From: Nephromyces sp. MM_2019
Taxonomy: Eukaryota; Apicomplexa; Aconoidasida; Nephromycida
DNA length: 22,528 nucleotides
Direction of reading: 5' to 3'
Assembly: GCA_015657535.1 (NCBI GenBank)
Contig: JADHZB010000323.1
Coordinates: 1-22,528, forward strand
Position numbers and translations under genes: made by a program. The notes below the pieces were generated by a model. It had not been told where the DNA came from. It did no database searches and was given only the letters and a program-made list of their open reading frames with translations. This document shows positions 1-9,933 of the stretch, piece after piece (positions within the stretch are counted from its first letter, which is position 1; each line of letters starts with the position of its first letter).

Positions 1-372
1 ATATACATACACACACACACATACACATACACATACACAAACACACACACAAACACACACATACACATACACACACATACACATGCACACACATACACAT
101 ACACACATACCCACACACACATACCCCCACACACATACCCACACACACATACCCACATACACATACCCACACACACATACCCACACACACATACCCACAC
201 ATACACACCCACACAAACACACACACACAAACACACACACACAAACACACACATACACACACACACATACACACACACACATACACACACACATAAACAT
301 ACATTCCATTCCCCTACAAACTCCCCTCCCCCCCCTTTTCCCCCCTACACACACACACACACACACACACAC
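1..372. repeat. CA microsatellite and C-rich tract in CDC50 intron 3
   Basis: Bases 1-300 are almost pure CA/ACAT/ACCC variants. Bases 311-345 hold four C runs (4, 4, 8 and 6 long), followed by (CA)n at 347-372. On the CDC50 sense strand this reads as (TG)n starting at the donor, then G runs that could form a G-quadruplex. It lies in the last visible CDC50 intron, whose left end is outside the window. A long His/Thr-rich frame across it comes from the repeat and is not a gene. Confidence 0.85.
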
Positions 373-2096
373 CATATATTGTACAAGGTCCCAATCATTA
401 TCAAGGGTAGATGATGAAATGGGGATCTGTTCATCCGAATCATTTAAAATTTCAATTTCATCGTTGAAAATTGACACACTACTTAGCCCACAGGGGTAGG
501 CCAATTTATCATCTGGGAAGATAGTCATACTATTAAACACATTTGTTCTAAGGTCTGGTAAGGTTAAACTCCCATCATTTGTTCGTACATCAAAGGCCTG
601 CTTATAGGTTATGACAACTGTTGGAAATATGGGTAAATGTATGTGTGTGTGTGCGTTGGTGGAGTGAGTGTGAAGATGTTTTAATTTAAAATGTGTCTGT
701 ATATGTATTGAGGTGTCCTTCAAAATATGTAAGAGTGTGATATAAGTATGGTATATACACTAAATAATGTGTATACATGTTTACTTACATACACAAGATG
801 ATTCAGAATAAATAGAGGTTGGGGCATCCCGTACATATAATCGTGAATTTCCATAAAAATTTGTAATTTCATAATAAATGTGTATGGGGGGTTGTAGGGT
901 CTCTTGCACACTAAATGTAACTTCTGTATCATCCATATTATACTTTACTGTAATTTCATTTATACTTTCATTTGAGAAATGTACAGCAAGCCCTATACAA
1001 ACACATTTATATACACACATACATATTCTGACATGCATGTACACAAATATAGACACAATCTGAATTATAGATGTTTTCAATGTGTAATATGTGTGATGTT
1101 TTATTGTCTTGTGTGTGTTATCTAAACTAGATGTGTGAAGTTAAGTAATGGGTGTGGATTACAAAATATAGAGAATTGTGTAGCTATGTGCATACATGAT
1201 CAAAGGTATATTATGAGTAAAATTATTTATAATTGTTTAGGGATAGATATAGATCAACGAATGTTGTTATCAATCTACACACGTGTGTGTCAACCCAAGC
1301 AACTCTTGTATATGTGTATATCAACTTAAACAATTCTTGTGTGTGAATATCAAGTTAAATTACCCTTATATATTTAAATCAATCGAAAGAAATCTATATA
1401 AATTCTAAATAAGTATGGGTATCACAAGTTAGTGCGCCCCTACTAGCCCCATACCTCACACACAATACTTAATAAATCAAATACCCCCTACACACACAAA
1501 TACACAAACATACACATACTCACACACACACACACATACAGATACTCACACATGCACACACACAAATAGACATACACACATACACAAAAATAGTCATACA
1601 CACATACATATGCACACACATACACACATATGCACATACACTCACACACATGCACACACACAGGCCTACCTAAGGCAATGAAGATAAGGGAGAGAACACC
1701 AAATATAATGGAGGAAGTAGAGGGTAAAAAGAGTTTGTGGAAATTTTTAGAACGGGGTATAGTTTGTTGTTGGGCATTCCGCCATAACTCTATGTAGGCC
1801 AAATCAACCTTCTGTAATAAGGCAAATTTGGTTAAGCTTGAGTTTCTGTATGTAAGTGGTTTGTTATTCATTGTGTGATTAAGGTTTGTATCATTGTTTT
1901 TGGTATCACGTGATTTTGTGTATGTCTGTGTAAGTGGGTGTGTGTTTGATTTTTGCCTTGAAAATTTTTTTTTATCACTAATTTCAACACTTATAACTGT
2001 TTGACTTTGTTGAAATTCTGTGGCCTCTTTATTACCTCTAATTGTATGCCTTTCTTCCATATCCAAATCAGGTGATATTTCACTCCTTTGAAACAT
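373..2096 (-). CDS. CDC50: CDC50/LEM3 family P4-ATPase (lipid flippase) subunit, 3' end outside window
   Basis: CDC50 proteins are the non-catalytic partner of P4-type flippases, needed for their ER exit and activity. Exons read on the minus strand are 2096-1670, 992-789 and 617-373, with donors G|GTAGGC, T|GTAAGT and G|GTGTGT and phases 1, 1 and 0; 292 residues are visible. The start is the only suitable ATG, at 2096 (MFQRSE). Residues 1-122 are polar, residues about 123-146 form the first membrane helix (FGVLSLIFIALGLAVHF spans the first join), and the ectodomain then follows the family pattern: INEITVKY, PPIHIYYEITNFYGNSRLYV, and YPCGLSSVSIFNDEIEI matching the usual PCG...FND block. The second membrane helix and the stop lie left of base 1. 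The cysteines that normally precede the YYEITNFY block are absent, leaving only one in ESSCV and one in PCG. Family assignment is secure from motifs; exact splice sites are inferred. Confidence 0.9.
1494..1668. repeat. CA/TG microsatellite in CDC50 intron 1
   Basis: Imperfect (CA)n with ATACACA and ACATATGCACA variants fills the donor end of the 677-base intron between 1669 and 993. On the sense strand it is (TG)n directly after the donor. Farther into the intron, about 1250-1400, a degenerate repeat of roughly 30 bases recurs with the word ATCAA followed by (T)CTTGT and TGTGT. No coding exon is seen in this intron, and the protein reads continuously across the join. Confidence 0.75.
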
Positions 2097-2136
2097 TTTC
2101 CAAGTATACACTTTGTTACACACATCAGTTAGGTGC

Positions 2137-2320
2137 GGGGGGAGGGAGATGTGATAGGTAGGGTGATTGCGGAGATGAGGTGGGTGTATGAGTGGTAGGT
2201 GGTGGGGGAGTGCAAATTTGAGTATAAATTATAGGTGAGGGGGCGGGGTGTGTGGGTGAGAAATTAGTCGCAATGGGGGAGGGAGGGGTGTAGTGATGAT
2301 ATGTCTCGAGGGTGGGGGGC
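2137..2320 (+). other. G-run cluster (possible G-quadruplex region) upstream of CDC50
   Basis: The plus strand carries about ten runs of three to six G within 184 bases (for example 2137-2142, 2239-2243, 2245-2248, 2285-2288 and 2314-2319). The surroundings have almost no G runs. It begins only 41 bases upstream of the CDC50 start codon, so it covers the likely 5' UTR or promoter. The sense strand is therefore C-rich (CCCCCCGCACC). A proline/threonine-rich frame on the minus strand lacks an ATG and is a composition effect. A regulatory role is inference. Confidence 0.5.
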
Positions 2321-2472
2321 GTGTACAAGTCGTTGTGAATGAGGTTGAGATGTGTATTGTAATGTGGTCGAGTGTGCCAAAATGTGGGTGCAATTGTTAA
2401 ATAATTTGTTATTATTTTTGTGTTGGGAGTAAAGATTGATACACTTCTTTTGTTGTGCAGGTATGTGTGTGT

Positions 2473-2505
<33 letters not shown>

Positions 2506-3746
2506 AATGAAACAGTGTGAGTGTGCTTATCTGTATAACTAAGTAGATGATGATTATAACTAACTGTGATTCATTTGTGGGGATCAACCCTTATCTTTAT
2601 AAAATATATAGAGATGAATTTTTCAAATTATTAATTATCTACGTTGTATATGTAGATGTGGTTTTGTGTATGTTGGTGTTTGTGGATTTATAGATGTTGG
2701 TGTTTAGGTGTATATGAGAGTGTATATATAAATTATATATATGCATTTGCTGTGTGTGAATGTCTGTGGGATAAATATTTTTGGTGTGTGTTAAAAACAC
2801 TTTATTGTTGATTCAAAATATGTACTAAAGAGCTCTCTAAAGACATGGTTTGAAAATTATTTAATTTTATAATTTTGGAAACATTTTATTTAAAAATTTA
2901 AACCCACACATTTAAATTATAAATTATTTACCTTTCATAAATGTTTGGTATATATTGTTTAAATATGAACGTATTTCCCTTTTATCTATTTTATAGTGTA
3001 TGTGTGTGTGTGTATTAACTTAAATACAAATATACATTTTGCTCGAGTTCCTATGTGTATTGTGTGTATGTTTGTAACACTTGTTTGTAAATTTTGATTG
3101 TATGTGTTAGCGCATATGTAAATACTGTGTTTGCGTATATTTGGTATATATGTGTTTATAAAGTTGTGTTATTTCATATATATCTATAAATATTGATTTA
3201 TGTGTGCATATACGATGCCTAGTTATTAATTATATTTCTAATTATTGAAATATATATAATTAATGTATGTGTGTGGATTAAAATATACACCAATTTATTT
3301 TATTTATGCATCTAACTGTGTAATAAATAATGTATATTTATAGTTATTGGGTGTAAGTGTTAAATAACTCGTTTATTTGTTGTATGCAGCTGTCTGTGTG
3401 GACAATTAAAATAAAATAAAAAATTTTATGTATCCAAAACTACTTCAAAGTTTAAAAAGTGAAAAAATTAATAAATTCAATAAATTTTAAACACACACAA
3501 CTTGACATTCAATGAATCAAATATATGAAATGTGTGTTATTAAACAAATTTACGTGTGTGTGTATTGTGTATGTGTGTGTGCAAGTGTATTGTATATATG
3601 CGTATGTGTGTGTTTCAGATGTGCCTGTTTATATTATATAAGACTTATAGTGAAATATGGGATTTTAGTGTTCGTAGTGTATGTTATTCACATTCGAATA
3701 CTGTGAAATTTAGGACTAAAATCAAGGTGTATAATTTGCTTGTGTA

Positions 3747-3787
<41 letters not shown>
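3747..3787. repeat. (AT)n microsatellite at the CA/TG switch point
   Basis: About 40 bases of uninterrupted TA dinucleotide separate a T/G-rich plus strand on the left from an A/C-rich plus strand on the right, between two divergent genes. The tract can extrude a cruciform. Smaller (AT)n tracts occur at 2475-2500, 4453-4472, 7196-7213, 7339-7366, 11047-11065, 11398-11418, 20731-20749 and 21690-21709. Confidence 0.85.
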
Positions 3788-3790
<3 letters not shown>

Positions 3791-4179
3791 AAATTATATG
3801 TATAAATATAAACAAAGCATATACATATATATATAAACGCAATATATATATATAATCGCAAACAAATTTGAATACAAACACACTCGTATATTTATATATA
3901 CACAAACACACAAAAATTGCACATACATACATACATATATACCTGCATATATACACAACACAGACACATCTCAAACACGTCACACAGTTCACACATATTA
4001 TATTAAAAATTTCATCACTCAGCATACATTCCATAAAACTATATAACAAAGCTTTTATATTTACATATCATGTAATTCACGTTTTAGTTATACTCTAAGG
4101 TACGTGTACGAGTGTTTGAATAAATTATGAATAGATTAAAAAGCTTGTGTTTGTATAATTAATTTTTCAATTCAAAAAA

Positions 4180-6327
4180 ATGTTTATAAGGAGGGCTAAT
4201 CAGGCACACCTCAGAAACAAACGCCCAAACACTGAAGTAGCCCTTCCTTCATCAAAATCGTCAAATTTAAATACACATTCACCCAAAAATGTGCCAAGTT
4301 CACCCAATCACACATACAAAGAAAACGAATTACAGGGTGAAATTGACGATGAAAATGCGTACTCTGACAATGATCTCAACAATCAAATCAAATCTGTTAA
4401 AAAGGCTCTACATCAATCATCCAAAAGGAATAAGTTTGTAAGCATAAAACCTGATATATATATATATATATATGTGTGGACTGTGTTGGAGCTGCATTCC
4501 GTTCTATCAAATAAACTTGATACCTAACTACCTCATACACAGTTTTTTAATGCATACACACAGACAACCTTTGAATTCATACACACAAATGGTCTTTGAA
4601 CTGATACACACACAGAGATAGTATTGAATGCATAAAAATACATAGTTTTTGAATTTTCGCACACACACACAAATAGTATTTGAAAGCATAAAACATATAG
4701 TTTTTGAATGCGCGCACAAACCCACCGGCTTTGAATAGACACACACACAAATAAACATTCAGGCATACACATACAAAAATACATATGCAAATAAGCATAT
4801 ATATATAAACATATACTCAGACATATCTAGGCATACATTTACACACACTCAAATATATAGGCATGCACACACATAAATACATAGGCATTCATACACAGAT
4901 ACACACATCTAATTATAGGCACTCAGACACATACACACATATAAATATATATATACATGCATTTTATTCCAAATAAATATTAGTATTTCCACACTTTTTT
5001 TGAGACGTATTAATAATAATATAAGGCTTATATATATGTATATTTTTACAACTATATTTTAATTCATACACACACATAAACACAAACAACTTATATTCAA
5101 TTCATTTTAAATACGTTCAGACAACATCGAACGATGATAATAACACCGCTAAAAGTAAACTTCTTCAAGCCTATAATGGAGATCGAACTATAGTAAGAAA
5201 TTAATCTTATTTTATATAATTTACACACACAATTACATTTGTAATAATAATTTACGTGCACATTTACCACGTTTGCTTTACTTTACTAAAATATTCATTT
5301 TTGTGTATACTTACTACGTTTGATTTCTACACACAAACTTATTTAAAGCATTAATTTAATCACAACTTTTATCCTTGTGAACAAATGCTGTAACAAATTC
5401 CCATAAGTTTTGCACACATCCCATAAACCACCTCATACTTACACTCACCCTACAATTTTCACCATACTTACCCGCATTCTTACAAATCTTTTCATACTAG
5501 AACACATACCCCTCAAAAATTTCTCCTATTTTCAAACCTACCCCACATACTCCCACCCCCACCAAAACTTCTCGCATACCTAAATAATATACCCTCCCTC
5601 ACACACACAGAGCATAGCAACCGATCAAAGGGCTACAGCAGATTTCTCAGTGGATGAACAGTTGAATGATCATCGAAGTATATTAGAAAGAAATGAAGAA
5701 ATTGGGCGAAAGATTTTAAAGGGTGAATTAGAAGAGGGTGTATATAGAGGTTTAGGGGCATACAAGCCAATTATAAATAGGAGGGAGGGAGCGGTTGCGG
5801 CGGGTAAGTACACTGGCAATTATGGCCCTGTGAGAGGTACGAGTAATGTGAGGATGACAATGAGGATCGACTTAAATCCTGAGGTGTGTAAAGATTATAA
5901 GGAGACAGGTTATTGTGGGTATGGTGATACCTGTAAATTCATACACGATCGCTCTGATTATAAATCGGGTTGGCAATTAGAGAAGGAATGGAATGAACAA
6001 CAAAAACAGAAACAATCACAACTTCAAAAACAGATGGAAAAAAATGAAAACGAAGAGGGTGATTTAGATAGTGATGAAAGCGCAAATGATGATGAGTTTG
6101 ATAGTGATGATGATGATGTACCTTTTGCTTGTCTTATGTGTAAAAAGAAATGGGCAGAAGGCATGAATCCTGTTGTTACATGTTGTAATCATTATTTCTG
6201 TGAATCATGTGCATTTAAGCACTATGCTAAAACATCCAAATGTTTTATATGTAAAAGTCAAACTCAAGGGATATTTAATAGTGCAGAAATTACTATTGAA
6301 AAGATACTCAAGAAAAAAAATGGGTGA
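4180..6327 (+). CDS. CWC24: RNF113/Cwc24-type spliceosomal CCCH + RING zinc-finger protein
   Basis: RNF113/Cwc24 joins the activated spliceosome and helps position the 5' splice site; the RING may act as an E3 ubiquitin ligase. Exons are 4180-4437, 5121-5192 and 5611-6327, with donors TTT|GTAAGC and ATA|GTAAGA and acceptors TTCAG and CACAG, all phase 0. They give 348 residues, close to human RNF113A (343). ATG 4180 (MFIRR) opens a polar region rich in Asn, Ser and Lys. Residues 111-150 contain the conserved approach (ILERNEEIGRKILKG, VYRGLGAYKP). The CCCH finger is C203-x8-C212-x5-C218-x3-H222 (CKDYKETGYCGYGDTCKFIH), followed by DRSDYKSGWQLEKEW. An acidic Asp/Glu/Ser linker leads to a C3HC4 RING at 284-324 with NPVVTCCNHYFCESC. 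The stop is TGA. The reading at 5650 starts with GTG and is internal, not a start. Assignment is very secure; intron 1 (4438-5120) is long and repeat-filled. Confidence 0.95.
4566..4757. repeat. TTTGAA-word minisatellite in RNF113/Cwc24 intron 1
   Basis: About seven degenerate units of 24-31 bases each carry a T(T)TGAA word, then a CATACACACA-like segment, then often ATAG. Unit starts lie near 4569, 4593, 4621, 4646, 4677, 4702 and 4729. The TTTGAA word is kept while the CA part drifts, which indicates unit duplication rather than simple CA slippage. A Cys/Val-rich minus-strand frame across it is an artefact. Confidence 0.65.
4828..4930. repeat. TAGGCA-word minisatellite in RNF113/Cwc24 intron 1
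   Basis: Four units begin with TAGGCA(T/C), at about 4829, 4858, 4882 and 4916, each followed by 20-30 bases of CA-rich spacer. The array lies right after the TTTGAA array in the same intron and uses a different word. Other CA and TATA runs fill the remainder of the intron to the acceptor at 5120. Confidence 0.5.
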
Positions 6328-8217
6328 GATAGGCTATAAGTTTTAATTTTTTAAACAACAATTTATATACAAACACAAACTTTTAAATCATTATTTCATA
6401 TTGTGCGCGAATTAAATTTGATGTGCTCCATACATATTTTTTATACTTGAACTATAAATGTGTATATGTAGGTTGTGTGCATTGTGTTTGTGTGTAGATT
6501 GGGTGGGTATGTGAATATTTGTGGGTGTTGGTTTTTTCTGAAATAAACTTATTTGATTATACTCATTTTTGTATGTGTGTTAGTACATATTCCTAGATAT
6601 AAGCTTGTATATATTCCTGATTATTTGTGTTTATGATTATATATACTTGTTTATCTGTCTTTTGTGCATATATATTTGCAATGTGTATACTTAGTTTTAT
6701 ATATTTGCTTATTCATTTGTTGTGTGTGTGTGCTTTGATATACCTATATGCATACATAAATATGCATTATCTATCTGATCTATATGCTGCTTATGATATA
6801 TTTATATGTACACATACTGATTCATGTGCATTATATTAAGATAATATGTTTATGAAAATTAATATAAACAGTGACAATAAATTAAAAATCTGAGGGCTTA
6901 ATAAGATGTTTGAGATCTCTCGAATTAAATTAAGTTTGATAAGTTCAAATGCAAATTAATTACAAAGAATTTTTATTTCCGAAAAGATACGAGTGTCATA
7001 AATTAATTTTTTTAATATAAGCTATTTACTCGAAAATAATTAACAAATAAAGAAAATTTATTATATCTATGTATATATATATAAAATAAACTGTAATAAT
7101 AACTTTTATTGAATAATATAGCCCTACACCATTATTGTTCAGTGTAAACTCAGCTTGTTAATTAATATTTAGCTTATCTACAAAAACCATGCTCCTATAT
7201 ATATATATATATATTAATTCCATCACATACGCTTAAAAACATATATATATTTATATCTTGTTATTACTATCACTTAGAAAATTTGAAATATATCTACATA
7301 TTGCTAATTTCATTACATACAGTTAAAAGTGTTATGTATTATATATATATATATATATATATATAGCACACTCTTAAAAGTAAGATTAAAATAATATCCA
7401 AATAATGGAAATGTGAAAGCTAAATTTTATTATATATTAATTCATAGTCAAATGAGTTTAAAATTGAAATTGTGGGAGTAATTATATAAAAGAAAAGATA
7501 ATAATTGTGTTTATTATTTATATATGAAATTGAATATTTTAGGAAATATATAATAATAATTATATTTTAATTTTTGAAAATTGGACAAATATATTTAAAA
7601 CAAAATTCGAAAATTATCTTCTGTGTCAAAAAGGTGGTTTGTGTTTTACTCAAAAATTAATGCACTCTTCCAATTCATAATAAGTACATGTACGTATGCA
7701 TTATCTCCTAATCGTATGTTTGCATGTACGTTTTATCTATACAAGCACACGTAAATATATATACACATGTTGTGTAAATATATGTGTGCACACTTTTGTA
7801 AATACATATACACTTGAAGTGAAAAATACATACACACAAAATTTAAATATTGATTCATTCAGACAAAACTTGTGTAAATTCTTTTACATGCAAAAAGTTA
7901 AACTCTTTTAAGGAGTATACAGACACAAGTGTGTATATGTTTATATGTATAAACAGAAACACTTATATATATTGAACACAAATCAATAGATATAGTACAT
8001 TGCAACAAACGCTTTCTTAATTGATCTTTTTACTTAAATTATAATTGCTTAAAAAAAAAAACAAAATTATTAAACGACAAATTAACTCATTTAAAATTAG
8101 AAATAATTTATAATATCTTTATATACATTTTTATTTTTTATTTAATTATTTTTATTTCAATTTAATCAAAATTATTTTTCACCACTATTTAAAACTCCGT
8201 AAGTACCTAAAAAAGAT
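6328..8217. other. Intergenic AT-rich region, no gene seen
   Basis: Bases 6430-6830 are T/G-rich (TGTGTG runs, one AATAAA at 6542 that could serve RNF113/Cwc24 polyadenylation). Bases 6840-7680 are very AT-rich with several (AT)n tracts. Bases 7740-7960 are CA-rich, and 8040-8170 is almost pure A/T leading to proline dehydrogenase. Short frames at 6627-6839 and 7696-7911 are rich in Tyr, Ile and Cys or Thr and show no family signature, so I do not call them. No RNA gene is evident. Confidence 0.6.
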
Positions 8218-9933
8218 ATGTCTTCTGTTTTTAGACAAATTCGCTACAAAAGTCGAGCACTGTATCCCAAACATGAAAATAATTTCATACAATTACGTTT
8301 GATTTCAACGTTAAATCAATTGAAATTGAATCAAGCTCAAAATTTGCACAACTCTTCTCAAACCTCTCCAATTACATTTAAGCCAATTGAGTCAGCAATC
8401 ATCTCCACGGAGGCAAACCCAGAACTTCAAATCCACCTTCCTCTTGTCTTCCCACCTAGCAAGCATTTGACAGAGTTACCTTTCAGTCAACTTCTCCGCT
8501 CCTACTTCATCCTGAATCTTTGCAGAAATAATTTACTGGTAAAAAATGCTCAACCGCTCTTAAACTTCAGTCGAAACATCTGCGGAAGCTACATAACCAA
8601 ACTAGTTATCAAATCATCCTTCTTTAAGCATTTTTGTGCCGGTGAGACTTCTGATGAAGTTATCAACTCAATGAGCCGATTACAAGCGCAGGGAATCGGC
8701 TCCATACTGGACTATGCCGCTGAGAAAGATTTTAATGGAGATATTTCTGAGGACACTTTCGAGTATTTCAACAATGTAAAGGACAACTTGAAAAACTCTA
8801 TCATCCAAACTAGCCACCAAAAACTAGGATTTATTGCACTTAAAATGACTGCACTCATTCCAGTTGAAGATATTTACAAGGCAAGCAAATGTATTGTGAA
8901 GGCACACAATGCTTATGAGATCTTAACCAGACAAAGTGAGCTCTCAACAGCTGGTAATCTATTCAAGGATAAGGTCATATTCGAAGAATTTGATCTAAAT
9001 ACTTTCTTAGAGATTGGTGTTAACACCTTCAAGGATGGCACCGAACTTAACGCACTTTTTCATTCCATACTTGCTAGTTCACCTTACCCTGTTGATAAGA
9101 TCAACTACTATATGTGGATGAGTTATTTTTCTCCTGAAAACCCGATGAACCTGAGCAATCTTAGCAATATTGACACCTTCAAAGACCTTCCAAATGAAAA
9201 AGAATGGATAGAAGGTAAAAAACGCCTCGAAGAAATTATTCAAACTGCTGAAGACTATTCTAATACAGCCATTTTAATTGATGCTGAGCAATCTTATTTT
9301 CAACCTGCTATTGATGAGATTACGATCAAGCTTCAAGAACAATTTAACAAAGATCGCTGTATTGTATACAACACTTACCAAGCCTACCGTTCAGATACCA
9401 ATAATCGTGTTTTGGCAGATATGAATCGATCAAAGATATTAAATTATAATTTTGGCGTCAAACTTGTTAGGGGTGCATATATGAACCAAGAACGGGCTCT
9501 TGCCAACTCTAATAACACACCTGACCCTATATATGCAACTATTGAACAAACTCACAATTCATTTAACAGCCTTGTCAAGATTCTCTTAACTTCTTCCACA
9601 GATAGCCCATACTTATTCCTTGCAACCCACAATGAAAACTCAATTCGCTTGGCTGCTGAATTGCAGCAAACATCACACATCAATAAACAAAATGTAATAT
9701 TTGCACAACTGTTTGGTATGGCTGACCATATCACATATTCACTGAGCAGAAATAACTTTGTAGTATACAAGTATTTGCCGTATGGCCCTGTCTTCGAAGT
9801 TCTTCCGTATTTGATAAGGAGAGCAGAAGAAAACTTTGATGTTATGGCAGGTTCAAAATCAGAGATAACCAACATAAAGAATGAGATTCTTTCCAGATCA
9901 AATCCTACTAAATGGTTAACATACGCCAATTAG
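8218..9933 (+). CDS. PRODH: Proline dehydrogenase, mitochondrial
   Basis: Oxidises L-proline to pyrroline-5-carboxylate with FAD, passing electrons to the respiratory chain at the inner mitochondrial membrane; first step of proline breakdown. One uninterrupted frame of 571 residues, ATG to TAG, is similar in length to animal and fungal enzymes. Residues 1-40 are basic, Ser/Arg/Lys-rich and poor in acid, as in a mitochondrial presequence. Domain landmarks are LPFSQLLRSY; HFCAGET (A141-G142-E143, the usual xxAGE); GIGSILDYAAE; LIDAEQSYFQPAID (D355-A-E357); KLVRGAYM with V417-R418-G419-A420-Y421; FAQLFGMADHITYSL; YKYLPYGPVFEVLPYL; and the proline-carboxylate-binding YLIRRAEEN with R534 and R535 near the end. 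It has no visible intron, unlike most of its neighbours. The start follows an AACTCCGTAA word by about 15 bases. Assignment is secure; mitochondrial import is inferred. Confidence 0.97.
   Translation: MSSVFRQIRYKSRALYPKHENNFIQLRLISTLNQLKLNQAQNLHNSSQTSPITFKPIESAIISTEANPELQIHLPLVFPPSKHLTELPFSQLLRSYFILNLCRNNLLVKNAQPLLNFSRNICGSYITKLVIKSSFFKHFCAGETSDEVINSMSRLQAQGIGSILDYAAEKDFNGDISEDTFEYFNNVKDNLKNSIIQTSHQKLGFIALKMTALIPVEDIYKASKCIVKAHNAYEILTRQSELSTAGNLFKDKVIFEEFDLNTFLEIGVNTFKDGTELNALFHSILASSPYPVDKINYYMWMSYFSPENPMNLSNLSNIDTFKDLPNEKEWIEGKKRLEEIIQTAEDYSNTAILIDAEQSYFQPAIDEITIKLQEQFNKDRCIVYNTYQAYRSDTNNRVLADMNRSKILNYNFGVKLVRGAYMNQERALANSNNTPDPIYATIEQTHNSFNSLVKILLTSSTDSPYLFLATHNENSIRLAAELQQTSHINKQNVIFAQLFGMADHITYSLSRNNFVVYKYLPYGPVFEVLPYLIRRAEENFDVMAGSKSEITNIKNEILSRSNPTKWLTYAN

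Larger units (their letters stand above)
2097..4179. other. Divergent intergenic region between CDC50 and RNF113/Cwc24 genes
   Basis: About 2.1 kb with no gene that I can support. The plus strand is T/G-rich from 2125 to about 3740 (for example TGTGTG at 2999-3015 and 3556-3620) and A/C-rich from about 3790 to 4080, with a long (AT)n tract at the switch. The two flanking genes point away from each other, so both promoters should lie here. I see no TATA box that stands out, because TATA words are everywhere. Open frames here are Cys/Val/Tyr or His/Thr low-complexity readings of the repeats. Confidence 0.7.

Noticed and set aside
83..499. Long His/Thr frame across the CA repeat
   Set aside because: Translation of (CACATA)n; the right part is antisense to CDC50 exon 3, which has family motifs.
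1670..2123. CDC50 start upstream of 2096
   Set aside because: The upstream start is GTG, not ATG; ATG 2096 is the first usable one.
2125..2328. Pro/Thr-rich frame upstream of CDC50 on the minus strand
   Set aside because: No ATG start, and composition is explained by the C/G-run block.
3512..4049. Cys/Val/Tyr/Ile-rich frames on both strands
   Set aside because: Readings of (TG)n and (AT)n repeats.
4566..4930. CRISPR-like array (constant word plus variable spacer)
   Set aside because: Words are only 6-7 bases, spacers are degenerate CA repeats, and it lies in a eukaryotic intron.
9552..9929. 125-codon frame antisense to PRODH
   Set aside because: Shadow of a strongly supported gene; no independent signal.
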